Assembly (NCBI RefSeq): GCF_007565055.1
Contig: NC_044557.1
Coordinates: forward strand, 81,975,019 to 82,039,018
Direction: 5' to 3'
DNA length: 64,000 bases
From: Rhinopithecus roxellana
Taxonomy: Eukaryota; Chordata; Mammalia; Primates; Cercopithecidae
In this document: positions 1-10,400 of the stretch, one piece after another
Layout: the number at the start of each line of letters is the position of its first letter
Numbering within the stretch: position 1 is the stretch's first letter
Position numbers and translations under genes: made by a program
The notes under the pieces: generated by a model
Databases searched by the model: none
What the model was told of the DNA's origin: nothing
Seen by the model: only the letters and a program-made list of their open reading frames with translations

Positions 1-364
1 ATTTATTCTGCCTGTACCTGAAGAGAATATTGTGACTTTGGAGATGGATTCACTCTTCCTATTTAGCTACATATTGAGATAATATATTCATTTTTGTGTC
101 CCCAATGGAACATGCCTGGAGACAAGAATAGAAAGGAGATCACCCAAAAGCACACTCAGCAAAATGCTCCATGCTTCCAGGCCCTGGGGGGAGTCTGGTT
201 AATATTCATGTCCAAGTGGCCCTGGAATCAGGGACACAAGCATAGAAAATTGTCTGTAGAAACCAGTGACCCTCTAACCATAAACAAGCAAAAGAGTTAG
301 GAAGACATTTTCCCCATAGGCTGGGATAATGCAGAGTACAGGCATTTCTAGAGCAGTTATGTTG
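1..364. other. Unassigned sequence, no gene seen
   Basis: AT-rich non-coding sequence. Only short chance reading frames occur, and I recognise no repeat family or exon. Confidence 0.5.
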
Positions 365-720
365 CTTTCTTTATTCATCCATTCATTCTACCAGTGAGCA
401 TTTGTTAAATGTCATGCTCTGTGAGAGACACTAAGGAAATGCAAAAAGGAAGAAGGAATCATGAAGTATCCACACTTTATAAGTGGAGGCATTTTCACAA
501 GCAGAATAACATGTCAAGTGCAGGGATAGGGAGGTATATGGTTTCCTGGAGTTGCACAAAGAGAATATTCACCATCAAGTTTGCAGTAGGTCATCAGAAG
601 TCTTCCTGAAACAGCTGATATTTAAAGAAAATCTTAAAGCGAGTAAAAATTAGCTATTGAAAAGACCTGAGAAACTAGAGGCAATATTATCCCAGGAAAA
701 AGAAAAGTGTACAGGTGAGA
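365..720 (-). repeat. L2 LINE fragment, reverse orientation
   Basis: It opens with the reverse complement of the L2 3' end (ATTCATCCATTCATTC, then GAGCATTTGTTAAATG). Purine-rich text typical of reversed L2 follows, ending near a 'GTCTTCCTGAAACAGCTGATATTTAAAG' type block. It is strongly diverged, and the assignment is from family resemblance only. Confidence 0.5.
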
Positions 721-1590
721 ATCTGCATAGCCAGGCCCGAGGACAGTGGAAGGAATGTTAGTCACGAAACTCCTCCCAGTGATTCATTCTCTGCCTCACC
801 CTCTGTGAGCCAGGGTGAGGTTAGGATGGATGTGGTGAGTAAGATTGGGTGCCCTGGAGGATTGCTTGCACCTGAACAAGGCAGAAAGCATCTCACCCTT
901 TTCTTTCTCTATCTGAGGAGTGAAAGTGAGTAGGCAAACATATTTCTGAGTGCTGTCACAGCTTTATTTTTCTAAATCCTACTTCTGACAGTCTTCTGCT
1001 TAAAACCTAATCATCTGGTTTTTCTAGATTTACATAGAATAATGGCTGCCTCTTAACTCAAATTTTTTCTAAATATTCACCCAAAACCCACCTGGATAAA
1101 TAAAAGCAGCAAATAAAATGACCCATAATCTATGCTTTCTGCATATCTAAGGAACAGAAAACACAATCATGTGAGCTTAAAACATTGGCAAGTAGGGAAA
1201 TTTTTTAAAAATCCAATTTAGGGGAAGAGTAAGGCAGAGACATGAAAGAGTCGAAAAGAAAGAGGAAAGAGGAGCAGGGGCCACCAAGAAATAGGGTAAC
1301 AGAATCCAAATAGAATTCCCTCAAAAAGCTAAATCCCCACCATGCAGTGGAAAATACCAGGAACAAATGTAGAATCTGGTATATCTGAGTACTGGTTAGA
1401 AACAAAAGAAAAGAAGAAACAAAGGAGAGAAATGAAAGGATTTGCATGTAATCAGGACCCAAAGCAGCAATATTAGAAACCAACACTACTGTGTGGGAAT
1501 GGGGTAACTTGAGAAGGAAACATGCCCCATGGGCACTTACTTGGTAGTGAAGGTAAAAATATATATAAAAACAAGAAAATGAGATTTCTG
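721..1590. other. Unassigned sequence, no gene seen
   Basis: Short frames of up to about 93 codons on either strand show no family resemblance and no biased composition. No repeat was recognised. Confidence 0.45.
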
Positions 1591-1631
1591 GTGTGTGTGC
1601 ATGTGCGTGTCTGTGTGTGTGTGTGTGTGTG

Positions 1632-1692
<61 letters not shown>
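1591..1692. repeat. Compound (GT)n-(GA)29 microsatellite
   Basis: An interrupted alternating GT tract (1591-1633, with CA and CT interruptions) joins directly to an uninterrupted (GA)29 tract at 1635-1692. Alternating purine-pyrimidine and polypurine tracts of this kind can form Z-DNA and triplex structures. The Ser-Leu and Arg-Glu rich frames across it are artefacts of the repeat. Confidence 0.97.
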
Positions 1693-1694
<2 letters not shown>

Positions 1695-2059
1695 CACAAA
1701 ACAGAATACACAAAAATTTTCCACACATAAAAATAGTTAAATTAATTAGAGAAACTGCACTTCACCATACTAAATGGAGAGGGTAGTCTGTCAAAACTTT
1801 CATTTTTGTGTTAATACAACTGCTATTGCTGGTCCAGAAAATTAGACATTCAAAATAAGTATGAAAAGTAGATAATATCCATACAAAGTTAGACAAAAAA
1901 GAAACAAAGTAAGAATTAAAATGTACCAGCTGTTAAAAATACTCCCCAAAATGTCAACCATGAAGTAGAACAAAACTGCAACATAAGAGCTCCATTTGAA
2001 TTAAATATCTGAAAACAAGAATTTGTATATGTAAAATAAGTATTTCAAATCAGAAAGGT
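1693..2059. other. Unassigned A-rich sequence containing one copy of a diverged duplicated segment
   Basis: About 1700-1790 resembles 3938-4030. Shared landmarks in order are AACAGAATACACA, CCACACATAAA/CCCCACATAAAG, and an ACTTCACCAT block followed by GGAGRGGGYAGYCT. The rest is A-rich and may be the upstream part of the old L1-like block that follows. Confidence 0.45.
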
Positions 2060-3010
2060 AAAACTCATAGCAAATACGAACAAAAATTAGGAGGATGTAA
2101 AATGACTGAACACAGGAAAGAAATAGTAGAAAAAATCAAATTCATCCTAGAAGTGAAGACAACATTACAAATTGCCTGAATGAGAAAATATTGGATTGAA
2201 ATTCAGTAGGAACTATTGAATAGTCAAGAAAATAAAAATAGGGCAAAGAATAAAGATAATGAAAAGGAAAAAAGGATCAAGGGAAAGTACTTGGCATAGG
2301 CAAAGCAGATGCAATATACATTTAATTGGAGTCTCTGGGGGACCAAAAACAAGAAACAACAACACAACAGAACAACATTTTAGATCATAATCCAATTTTT
2401 TTCAGAAATACAGGACCTATTTGCATAAATTAAAAGGACCTATGGTGTGTAATGTGTAGTGAAAATTGTCCTTATGGTCTGCAAAGCAAAACAACAAGAA
2501 AAGCACCACATTATTTATAAAGGAAATCAAATTGGCATAAGATTTCCCTGCTGCAACATGTAAAGACAGATAACAGTGGAGAAACATTTTCAAAAAACTC
2601 AAACAAAGAAAGCTCGAGCCAAGGATTTCATATCCAGCTAAGCTGTCATTCAAGTATCAAGGTTATAGAAGCACATTTTTAAAATATGCAAGAATCTAGG
2701 GATACTGCACATGTGCCTTTACAAGAAAACCTACTAGAGGACAAATTTGTCCAAAGTAGAAATAACTGAGGAAACTTTTCTAAAGGCAGAGAAATGAAAA
2801 AGAAAGGTGAGAGTTAAAGTATGTAAGTTAAATCTCAGAAACCAAATAGTCAAACACCAACTAAGAAAAAGGAGAATGAAGAACACTTTTTACCTGCTAG
2901 TGTATAGATAACTACTAGAACACAAATAAAAATATTTCTAAGTACAAAAAGATGTAAGAAAATGTAAAACAAAGAAAAGAATAGACATCAACCGATAGAT
3001 GTTGTGAAAT
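2060..3010 (+). repeat. Ancient L1M/HAL1-like LINE fragment (ORF1 region)
   Basis: A-rich sense strand with ORF1-like landmarks around 2600-2790. These read as a decayed version of the conserved segment 'GATTTCATATCCAGCTAAGC...TCATTCAAGTATCAAGG', which in old L1/HAL1 elements encodes the C-terminal part of ORF1p. There are many stops and no usable frame. HAL1 and L1M cannot be separated by eye. Confidence 0.5.
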
Positions 3011-4429
3011 ACCATTCAAGTCCTCCTTCACTGTTTGAGAGAAAAGTATAAAAGCCCAGCTCCCCTTTTTACTCCAACTCAGGATGACTGTGAAAGGCCA
3101 TCTCAGCTCCAGAGATTTCTACGGGTTTGGCTGAGGCCTTTATTGGGTTTGCATCACTGCAAAATTTCACTTTCTTCCTTATCCCACTTTCTTTACCTTC
3201 CTTCTACAGGTGTTCATCAAGGAGTATCTACTAATATACACCTAGCACGCTAATCTGCATCTCATAGTTTACTTCCTAGAGAATGTAACCAGTGATGGTT
3301 GACAAGAAGTGGTCTTGCAGATGCTAAAATTGAATTCTGGAGCTGGATCTCTTACCGGATAGCTGGCTGGCAATGAGAACCCCATTACTGATGGTTAATC
3401 AAGCATAAAGTAGCAGTGAAAAACTTTCACTGGAGCAATCTGGGATGGTGTATTGTTTAATGGGAATGCACTAATTGCTGCAAGGTATCAGCCATTGGGA
3501 AAAAATGAAGGAAATAGAAGCTCTAAGGACAGTGGAATTGGGAGGCCTATTGCTAAACTATTGCTAAGCTTGATGGATGCCCTGGGGAAAGATAACAACA
3601 TCATCAAATCATAATCAATAATAACCAAATAAAATCTAATGTGAAAGGCAGAAAGCCTCCTTGGTAGCATAACAAAGACTTTCTAATCACTTGCATCAGA
3701 AAGGTAGTGAAAGATAAGGATTGGTTTTAAGATTGAATAATAAGAGTAACTGGGTTCCAAAGAAGGTTAATCTCTATCATGACAGATGAGATGGCAAAAT
3801 CTGAGCTGATGGACCTGAAAACCTTGAATGCCCTAATTCCACTGAATCCTTTGAGACTACGAAAGTAGCCTACTCCTCCTACTGAATATCAGTACATTCC
3901 CTCAACTCTTGGGTAAGGGAGTGAGAAAATCACATTAAACAGAATACACACAACTCCTCCCCCACATAAAGAGAACAATTGATTACAGAAACCACTTCAC
4001 CATTCCAACAGAGGAGGGCAGCCTCTTCCTGATGTAGGTGTCTCTCCTTTAAACAATCAGCACCCACTCATAATCTTTCATTATCTCATTTCTTTGCTTT
4101 TAAGTTCAAACCTAGAGTTAAGACATAGCCTAACCCAGCCAGGAGTGTGTTCAACCTGGAAAAAGGTGGAAGGTGACTGCACAGCTGCATGACCTAGTCA
4201 ACATGTACCAGAAGGAGCTGGAAGAGCACACATGAGAGTGATTACAAAAAATGTTTTGCCAAGGGCAAAAGAAAAAAAAAAACTTGAATAAGAGGAATTT
4301 ATCAGTATGGGAGTATTTAACAGTCCAGCAAAAAGCCCTGGGAAGATGGTGCAAACACTCTGTAAGGATGGCCACTAGAAGTATGAAGAAAGCAATAGCC
4401 CCTATTGCCACTCTTTATTATATTACTCT
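3011..4429. other. Unassigned sequence, no gene seen
   Basis: It includes the second copy of the duplicated segment (about 3938-4030). No protein family was recognised in frames of 60-86 codons. The first part of a 151-codon frame (4251-4706) lies here, but its downstream half is old L1, so the frame is not a gene. Confidence 0.45.
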
Positions 4430-4754
4430 GGGTAAAGGGAAAGTGAAAACCAGAATAACAAGTTTTGTAAAAGTTAATGATAAAAACACTCATTATGTCA
4501 AAACGTGTGGAATACATTTAAACAGTAATAAAAGGGAAAAATTTATAATTGTAGATATTTTTGTTAATAAAATAAAAAAGAAGAATTACATCCAAAGAAA
4601 AAAGGAAAAAATAAATCAGTTAAGCCAAAGAAAATTAAATGAAGGAAATAAAAATAAAACTGAAATACTAATGAAAGAGAAAACAATAATCAGTAAAAAC
4701 AATTAATAAAATGCTGAATCTGTGAAAATTAAAACAAAAAAATGGACAAGTCAA
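4430..4754 (+). repeat. Ancient L1M fragment (ORF2 linker between endonuclease and RT)
   Basis: The stretch from about 4495 corresponds to the old L1 ORF2 segment encoding 'aca-GTN-cTT-agaGGGAAAtTTATAatt...', followed by the A-rich Lys/Glu linker and a decayed equivalent of the 'TCNTTGAAAA...AATAAAATGGACAAG' block at the end. The long frame 4251-4706 is an accident of this A-rich remnant. No intact domain remains. Confidence 0.6.
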
Positions 4755-5040
4755 CTGTATTGGTCAGGGATAAACCAAAGAAACAAACCAGTAGGTGATA
4801 CATATTAAGAGATTTATTTCAGAGAGTTGGCCTATGTAATTGTGGTAGCTGGGTAGGGACATCCAAAACTCACAGGGCAGGCTGTTAAGAATGACAGGAT
4901 GGAATTCTCTTTCAGAGCTGCTGTCTGTAGGAAAAATTTTCTCTTCCTTAGGGAAGCCTCAGTTCTGCTCTTAAGATCTTTGAACTGACTGAATTGAGCC
5001 CAAAGATTACTGAGGATAACCTCTCTTACTTAAAGTCAAC
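4755..5040 (+). repeat. Ancient interspersed repeat, left half, family unresolved
   Basis: It starts with TGTATTGGTCAGGGATAAAC and contains GAGATTTATTTCAGAGAGTTGGCCTATGTAATTGTGG, the pattern of a common mammalian-wide repeat with a TGTATTGGTTCTCC...GATTTATT start. Its right end appears to resume at 5453-5581, after a younger LTR inserted at 5041-5452. I cannot name the family reliably. Confidence 0.5.
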
Positions 5041-5452
5041 TGTATTAGTCTTCTCAGGTTGCCATTAAAAATATATTTATATACCGGAGACTATATGGCT
5101 TAAAGAACATAATTTTATTTTCTCACTGCTCTGGAGGCTGGAAAGTCCAAGGACAAGGTCCAACAGAGCTTGGTTTCTGGTAAGGGCTCTCTTCCTGGCT
5201 TTCAGATGGCTGCCTTCTTGTTGTGTCTTCATATGGCAGGGAAAGAGAGAGACAGTGAGAAGGGATAAAGAGAGTCTTTTTGGTGTTTCTTCTTATAAGG
5301 ACATTGATCCTGTAGAATCAGGGGCCCACCCTTATGACCTCACATAACCTTAATTACTTCCTCAGAGGCCCCATCTCCAAACACAGGCACTCCGTGTTAC
5401 GGCTTCAACATATGAATTTTGGTGAGATGCAATTCAGTCCATACCATCAGTT
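5041..5452 (-). mobile_element. MaLR/MLT1-like solo LTR, antisense
   Basis: It begins TGTATTAGTC and ends CAGTCCATACCA. Internally it carries 'CTGGAGGCTGGAAAGTCCAAGG', 'CTTATAAGGACA', 'CCACCCTTATGACCTCA' and 'TTCAACATATGAATTTTGG', the reverse complement of MaLR-type LTR landmarks. It interrupts an older repeat whose halves flank it. A 5-bp TSD is not clear (TCAAC on the left, TCAGT on the right, first three bases shared). Confidence 0.65.
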
Positions 5453-5581
5453 AATCATGGACTTCAATCACATCTACAAGTTATCTTCACAGCAATACCT
5501 AGGTTGATGTTTGATTGAATAACAGAAAAACTAAAACTATAAACCTAAACTAAGTTGACACATAAAACTGACAATCACACC
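5453..5581 (+). repeat. Ancient interspersed repeat, right half
   Basis: The end 'AAGTTGACACATAAAACTGACAATCACACC' matches the expected 3' end of the repeat begun at 4755. This supports one element split by the LTR. Confidence 0.5.
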
Positions 5582-5714
5582 AGTAGATAACCAAATTTGA
5601 TTCCTAAAAACAGGAATAACAGTGAGATTGTAATGTAGCTAGGAAGTCTGATGTACCCCATTCAATTTACCAGAACAACCTCCCCACCCAGCCCCTGAGA
5701 GCCAATAGTTATTT

Positions 5715-5885
5715 CTACACCAGAGCCATTCTAACTTCAAGGTGCCTAAGAAGCACCTGGGATCTTGCTAAAATATAGATTCTGATTTAGCAGGTGGGAT
5801 GGTTTGGAGCCTGAGATGCTGCATTTCTAACATGTTGGCAGGTAAATCTGATGCTGCTGGTCTAAGGACGCAGGTTTGAAGAGCA
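5715..5885 (+). mobile_element. MER5A-type hAT-Charlie MITE
   Basis: Landmarks in order are a CACCTGGGATCTTG block, TGCTAAAATATAGATTCTGATT, a GCCTGAGATGCTGCATTTCTAA block and TGATGCTGCTGGTCTAAGGA. This is the usual order of MER5A1, a non-autonomous hAT transposon without coding capacity. It is diverged but near full length. Confidence 0.75.
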
Positions 5886-6508
5886 AGAGTACAATTAGAC
5901 TCCTGAATGTCCAGTTTAGACTTACTCTACCTTTTCACAAATATTTCCTTTCTATTATGTGTCTAAGGATATATTGGAGTGCTCATTTGTGCCTAGGAAC
6001 CAATTCCTGGAGGTTGTTGCTACTGGACATGAAATATGGAAGCATCAATATTACACACAGACATGAGCAGCTCATGCCAGATTTAGTCTGGCCTCACAGC
6101 TTCTCGGCTTTTAAATTTACTTGAATAGCTATTTTCTTAGGTCATGAACCTACTACCTGGATGGCTGGGTCAGAACCTCATGGACCCAGAACTACTTTTC
6201 CCCTTTTATCTACCTATCTTGGTTTAGGGCACACTGATCTCATTCTTTCCTATTGCAATGAGCATAACTCAGGCCCATTGCTCTTCCATGTCATAAGATC
6301 TGGTCTGGGCCACCTGTGTCCACTACAAGAGATTTTAATAACTTTTAATATTGGAGAAAAAGAGTTAGGAACTCTATATTTTTATGCCCAGAAGTCACCT
6401 TATCTCTTTGGAGAAATCTGTCTATATTTTTATCTATCTCTATTTTACCTATATTTTTTATCTCTTTCTGCATAAGAAAGAATATAAAATCTCAGAGGCA
6501 TTTTGTAT
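5886..6508. other. Unassigned sequence, no gene seen
   Basis: Frames of 75-104 codons are hydrophobic by base composition (T-rich sense) and resemble no family. No repeat was recognised. Confidence 0.4.
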
Positions 6509-6946
6509 TGTTATGGGCTCAATTGTTGCTTACGTTCATAGTCATGAAGCACTAACTCCCAATACCTCAGGATGTGACTGTTTTTTGGAGATAGAGTCTT
6601 TAAAGAGATAACGAATAGAAAATAAGGTCATGATTTTGGCCAATGGCATGTTGGTAGAAGAGACAGCATGACACTTCTGACCCTAGGGCATAAGGGTGAA
6701 GTCTAATGCAATATGACTGATATCCTTATAAGAAGAGCAGGCGAGGACACAGATGTGTATACACTATGAGTATGCACTGAGAAGGCAGTCCTCTCCAAGC
6801 AAAGGGGAGAGGCCCCAGACAAAATGAAATCTGCCAACACCTTGGTCTTGGACGTCTAGCATCCAGAACAATGAAAACATGGATTTCTATAGCATAAGCC
6901 ACCAAGTCTGTGGTATTTTGTATGGGAGCCTGAGCAAACTAACACA
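6509..6946 (+). mobile_element. MLT1-type MaLR LTR with an internal foreign insert
   Basis: Sense-strand MLT1A/B-like landmarks are TTATGGGCTCAATTG, CCCAATACCTCAGGATGTGAC, 'TTTGGAGATAGAGTCTTTAAAGAG', 'AATATGACTGATATCCTTATAAGAAGAG', and an end near 'AAGCCACCAAGTCTGTGGTATTTTGT...GCAAACTAACACA'. Between GGTCAT (ending at 6631) and TAAGGGTG (from 6691) lie about 59 bases that do not belong to the LTR. They are described separately. Confidence 0.75.
6632..6690 (-). repeat. Inverted insert inside the MLT1 LTR, copied from about 0.5 kb downstream
   Basis: Bases 6635-6687 are the reverse complement of 7201-7253 over 53 bases with 5 mismatches, all transitions, and no gaps. The insert interrupts LTR sequence that is otherwise continuous on both sides. 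I infer an ancient templated insertion. A second independent insertion of the same unknown repeat is the main alternative. Confidence 0.75.
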
Positions 6947-6959
6947 TATTATGATAAGT

Positions 6960-7340
6960 GTTTGTTTCTTATGTTTCTCCAAGTTGGCTGGGATAGTTTT
7001 ACCGTTTAAGTATCTGTGCATAGCCCAGGGGTCAAATGATCTAGGCTAGAAGAGCTTAGATCTAGGTATCTCTGCATCAAACTGTAAGCCTGCTTGTCAG
7101 CCAGGTAGTTCACTATGGACCAGGGGGCTAGCCAAGACATGTCCTTTGCATGAAGATGTCAGAGGGTTGAGACAACAGCAGAAACTTGTGATGCTTAAGG
7201 CCTAGGGTCAGAAGTATCATGCTGTCTCTTCCACCAATGTGCCATTGACCAAAGCAAGTCATATGGGCAAAGTCAAGTTGTGGGGAAATATATTCAGCTC
7301 ACACCAAAGCCATGGTAAAAGTGTGAATATAGGGGCCAGT
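6960..7340. repeat. Probable ancient interspersed repeat, donor of the inverted insert
   Basis: The text around 7230-7335 ('GTGCCATTGACCAAAGCAAGTCATATGG ... GGGGCCAGTAATTCAGTCTAACC') has the look of a common mammalian repeat with a CCATTGGCCAAAGCAAGTCACATGG motif, but I cannot name it. Bases 7201-7253 are the template-like copy of the segment in the upstream LTR. Confidence 0.4.
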
Positions 7341-7569
7341 AATTCAGTCTAACCCAGACACCAGGTACTCTTTGAGTTCAGAATACTTTCTCTTGGAAAA
7401 AATAAAGCATAGCTTACCAGCGTATCCTTCTTGATAATAATGTTTTTACATTTGTCTTCTAAATTTGATTTTGAGCTCATCAAGAATAGAGGCCATATTT
7501 TATTTGTTTTTGAATCCAAAGAGACTAGCACAGTTCTCAAACACTATCACACTGAGAGGGATAGTATGA

Positions 7570-7800
7570 CATGGTGATAAGACCATACATTATCGCATCA
7601 GACTCCCTGGATACAAATTCTACTACTTATTGGCTGGGTGACTTCAGGAGATTTACTTAACTTCTCTGTGTCCCTTTTAATTGTCTGTAGAATGGCAATA
7701 AAATATTACTTGCCCCAAAGATTGTTCTAAGACTTTAAAAAGTCATTATGTAGAAAGCCATTCAAACAGTACTTGGTACATAGGCAGGGCTTGCTAAGTG
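7570..7800 (+). repeat. MIR SINE
   Basis: Sense MIR landmarks: 'GACTCCCTGGATACAAATTCTACTACTTATTGGCTGGGTGACTTCAGG', 'CTTCTCTGTGTCCC', 'TGTAGAATGGCAATAAAA' and a 3' part with 'CAGTACTTGGTACATAGGCAGG'. It is an old tRNA-derived SINE. Confidence 0.85.
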
Positions 7801-7859
7801 TTAAATAATATATATTGTAATACGTGGTTACTTACTTGCCTCTCCTATCCTACTCTTTA

Positions 7860-8380
7860 CTCATCTCTAGATTGTGAGCTCCTTGAGGTCAAACATTCTG
7901 CCTAAAATTGTTTTATATGAGGAGCATAGAGTTGGAGCCACTCAAATCTGGGCATGAATCTTAATTCTGTTACTAATCAGAAATTATTTAACTTTTCTTA
8001 AACTTGGCCTCTGCATTCACTTATTCATTCATCAAACATTTATTATCACCCCTGCTAGAGTATAGGCTCTATAAAGGCAGGGATGGATGTTTACCTTGCA
8101 CTTAGCTTTATCCCCAGGGGCAACATAGTGCCCAATCCACTGTGGGCTTGATAATTGATAAATTTTTTTAAAATGTCTTCATGAATGAATATACCAGGCA
8201 TTAGGTGTAGCAATCAAGAACAGGATGAGAAATAAGGCTTGATGTTATCCTTGCCAGAATTTGTAATCAGGAAACAAAAAATAATACAGCTTCTCATAGG
8301 GTTATAGTGAAACTCAAGGAGATACTGTATGAAAAACGAAGCAGAGTACCTGGCACTTAGTAAGATGCTTCATGGTTGTG
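7860..8380 (+). repeat. Interleaved L2 and MIR fragments
   Basis: L2 3'-end motifs occur at 7868-7915 (TTGTGAGCTCCTTGAGGTCA) and 8055-8200 (TATAGGCTCTATAAAGGCAG ... TTTATCCCCAGGGGCAAC). MIR motifs occur at about 7915-8010 and 8280-8375 (CTCATAGGGTTATAGTG ... GAGTACCTGGCACTTAGTAAG). The two families alternate, so one probably interrupts the other. The exact boundaries are uncertain. Confidence 0.6.
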
Positions 8381-9934
8381 ACCCCAGCAACGACTCAATT
8401 AAAAGTATACATATCTCATATTTTAATAAGACATATTGCTAGAGTAATGTATCAAAAAGATGTTAGAGATAGAAATGCATTATTTAGTTTGTGTACCCAA
8501 TTTTAAGCAAAATAGCAAATCAAGTAACATTTGTTCAACTTAAGTGAAATTTCCAGGAGTTGGTTAATGTTGAATTATAATTGAAAGAGTAAATGAGCAG
8601 GGAGAAGATGAATTAAAGAATGAATGAAGGAATAAATGCAAACTCACAATAGCCGAACAGAAGAGCAAAGAAAGAGATGGTGTTAAATTTTGGGTAGTGC
8701 TGTTTCAGCTAAAGCTAAATCATTTTCATGATTTGCACAGCCTGCACCTCAGCCAGAAACAACTTTCCCTGGAGGGTTCACAGCCTCTGAGAGCAAATAT
8801 TCTCAGAGGAAGTTAGATGATTCATGAGATGACTCCTAGGGAGACTGTCAGAAATAAAATCTCTCAGGAAAAAAAAGTCTGACAGAGAGAGAGAGAGAGA
8901 GAGAGATCAAGGTGACTCATCAGATTTATATTCTGTTGATCATTCATTTGGTGCTATTTCTAGGCAACATACAGCGTAAAGAGAGGTAAAGTGATGTTGA
9001 AACGGGAAGTTTACAAAACAGGTTGGCTGAGCATACTAAAAGGGAGTTTGTCTCAAGATGGTACAGGAGAAGTAAGTTTGGCTTCAATAATCTCTGAGTC
9101 TTTGGGCCTTCTAGATTCTTCCTCTTGGCAAAATTGCCATAGCTGCATATTTTAAGGAACTCTGTGGCATCTCTTACTGAATCACCCAATAGATTTTTAA
9201 CAGCATCACAAGTTACTCCTGAATGGTTAAGATCACTTCTTTTATCCTGGTGTGAACCATTAAAACTAATAAGATTTCATCTAACTGAGGGATTCACAGA
9301 ATTATAACATTTCAGAGTTGGAAAGGTCTTAAAGGTCACAGTTTTCATTCTGCACTGAGCGTTGGGAGGAGTGAGAAATTTTATGCATTTATGAACCTAT
9401 GAGACTATTACGACAGTCCAAGAGAACAGATTTAAGATGAAGACGACGTTTACTAGCCAGGCGATTAATTGATTAAATTAAATATTAAGAGCATTACCAT
9501 GAGTGAGCTATAAGCTGACTTTAGCAACAGACATTTTGGAAAATGCTTGTCTTAGTTATATACTGGAATTATTGGCACTTTTCCTGCAACTGTTTTTTTC
9601 AGATCTCAAACAGAAGCACTTACTAAGAGTGAATCTAAGATCCTGCCTTTAGTTCCAAGGCCAGTCTTTTTCAAAATATGTTAGCAAAGTTAAGACTTTG
9701 ATTTTTTATTTTTTTTTTTATTTTTTTAGGGTTGAACGCTGAGATCTCTTCCCACCCATAAAAAACCCAGAGAATAAAAAGAGTTGGCCCAGGCATTGAA
9801 TGTGAAGGCATTTCTGTATGTTTCTGGCTCCTATAAAACAGTAATTTCTCTAACAGTTTAAAGCTTCAGAAATTTCACTTTGCAATCAGCCACTGCTGGA
9901 GTCAGGTGAGGTCAAGGTTAACGCACAGAGGGTA
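8381..9934. other. Unassigned sequence with a short (GA)n run
   Basis: No gene was seen. A (GA)n run of about 12 units occupies roughly 8884-8907, and a T-rich low-complexity stretch lies near 9700-9730. The 81-codon minus-strand frame at 8944-9189 has no recognisable family. Confidence 0.45.
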
Positions 9935-10160
9935 TGCATTTATTCAATCTAGATTTATTGAATAACTAGCATAGGTTAGTCCCTGTAATACAGAAGTGAA
10001 TAATAATATTGTCACTGGTATAGAAATATGGACAATAGAGTCTCAGCAAGAAAGATGACTAAGGCTACCCATGGGGGAAACAGAGAAAAGCAATCTTGAA
10101 CAATCTTGAAGGATGAAAGAAAGATTTCCTGATGGGGAAGTAGGGAAAGATATTCCAAGC
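9935..10160 (-). repeat. L2 fragment, reverse orientation
   Basis: It begins with the reversed L2 3' end (GCATTTATTCAATCTAGATTTATTGAATAACTAGC) and continues with reversed-L2-like text including 'AAGATTTCCTGATGGGGAAG' and 'ATATTCCAAGCAG'. Confidence 0.6.
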
Positions 10161-10169
10161 AGATTTTTA

Positions 10170-10400
10170 TTGTTATCATTAACAGCTAACATTTATCGAG
10201 TGCTTTCTATGGGCCACATGCTATGCTAAAGGCTTTATGTGCATTTGTTTGGTTCATCCTACAACCCATGAGGTAATTACTATTTTTTACATTTTTTTTA
10301 ATAAATGAGGGAATTGAAAATTCAAAAGTTCGAGTCCTGTACTCAAGCTCTTATAGCTAGTGGTCCTCTGACCCCATATAAAATGTACCCCTGACTATCA
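10170..10400 (-). repeat. MIR SINE, reverse orientation
   Basis: Reversed MIR core: 'AACATTTATCGAGTGCTTTCTATGGGCCACATGCTATGCTAAAGGCTTTATGTGCATT', 'ACAACCCATGAGGTAATTACTATT', then the decayed A-box side 'AATAAATGAGGGAATTGAAAATTC'. Confidence 0.8.

Noticed and set aside
1473..1740. Ser-Leu and Arg-Glu repeat frames
   Set aside because: Produced by the (GA)n and (GT)n microsatellite.
4251..4706. 151-codon + strand frame
   Set aside because: Its second half is an old L1 ORF2 linker rich in Lys/Asn/Ile, and the first half is unassigned. The open length is explained by A-richness.
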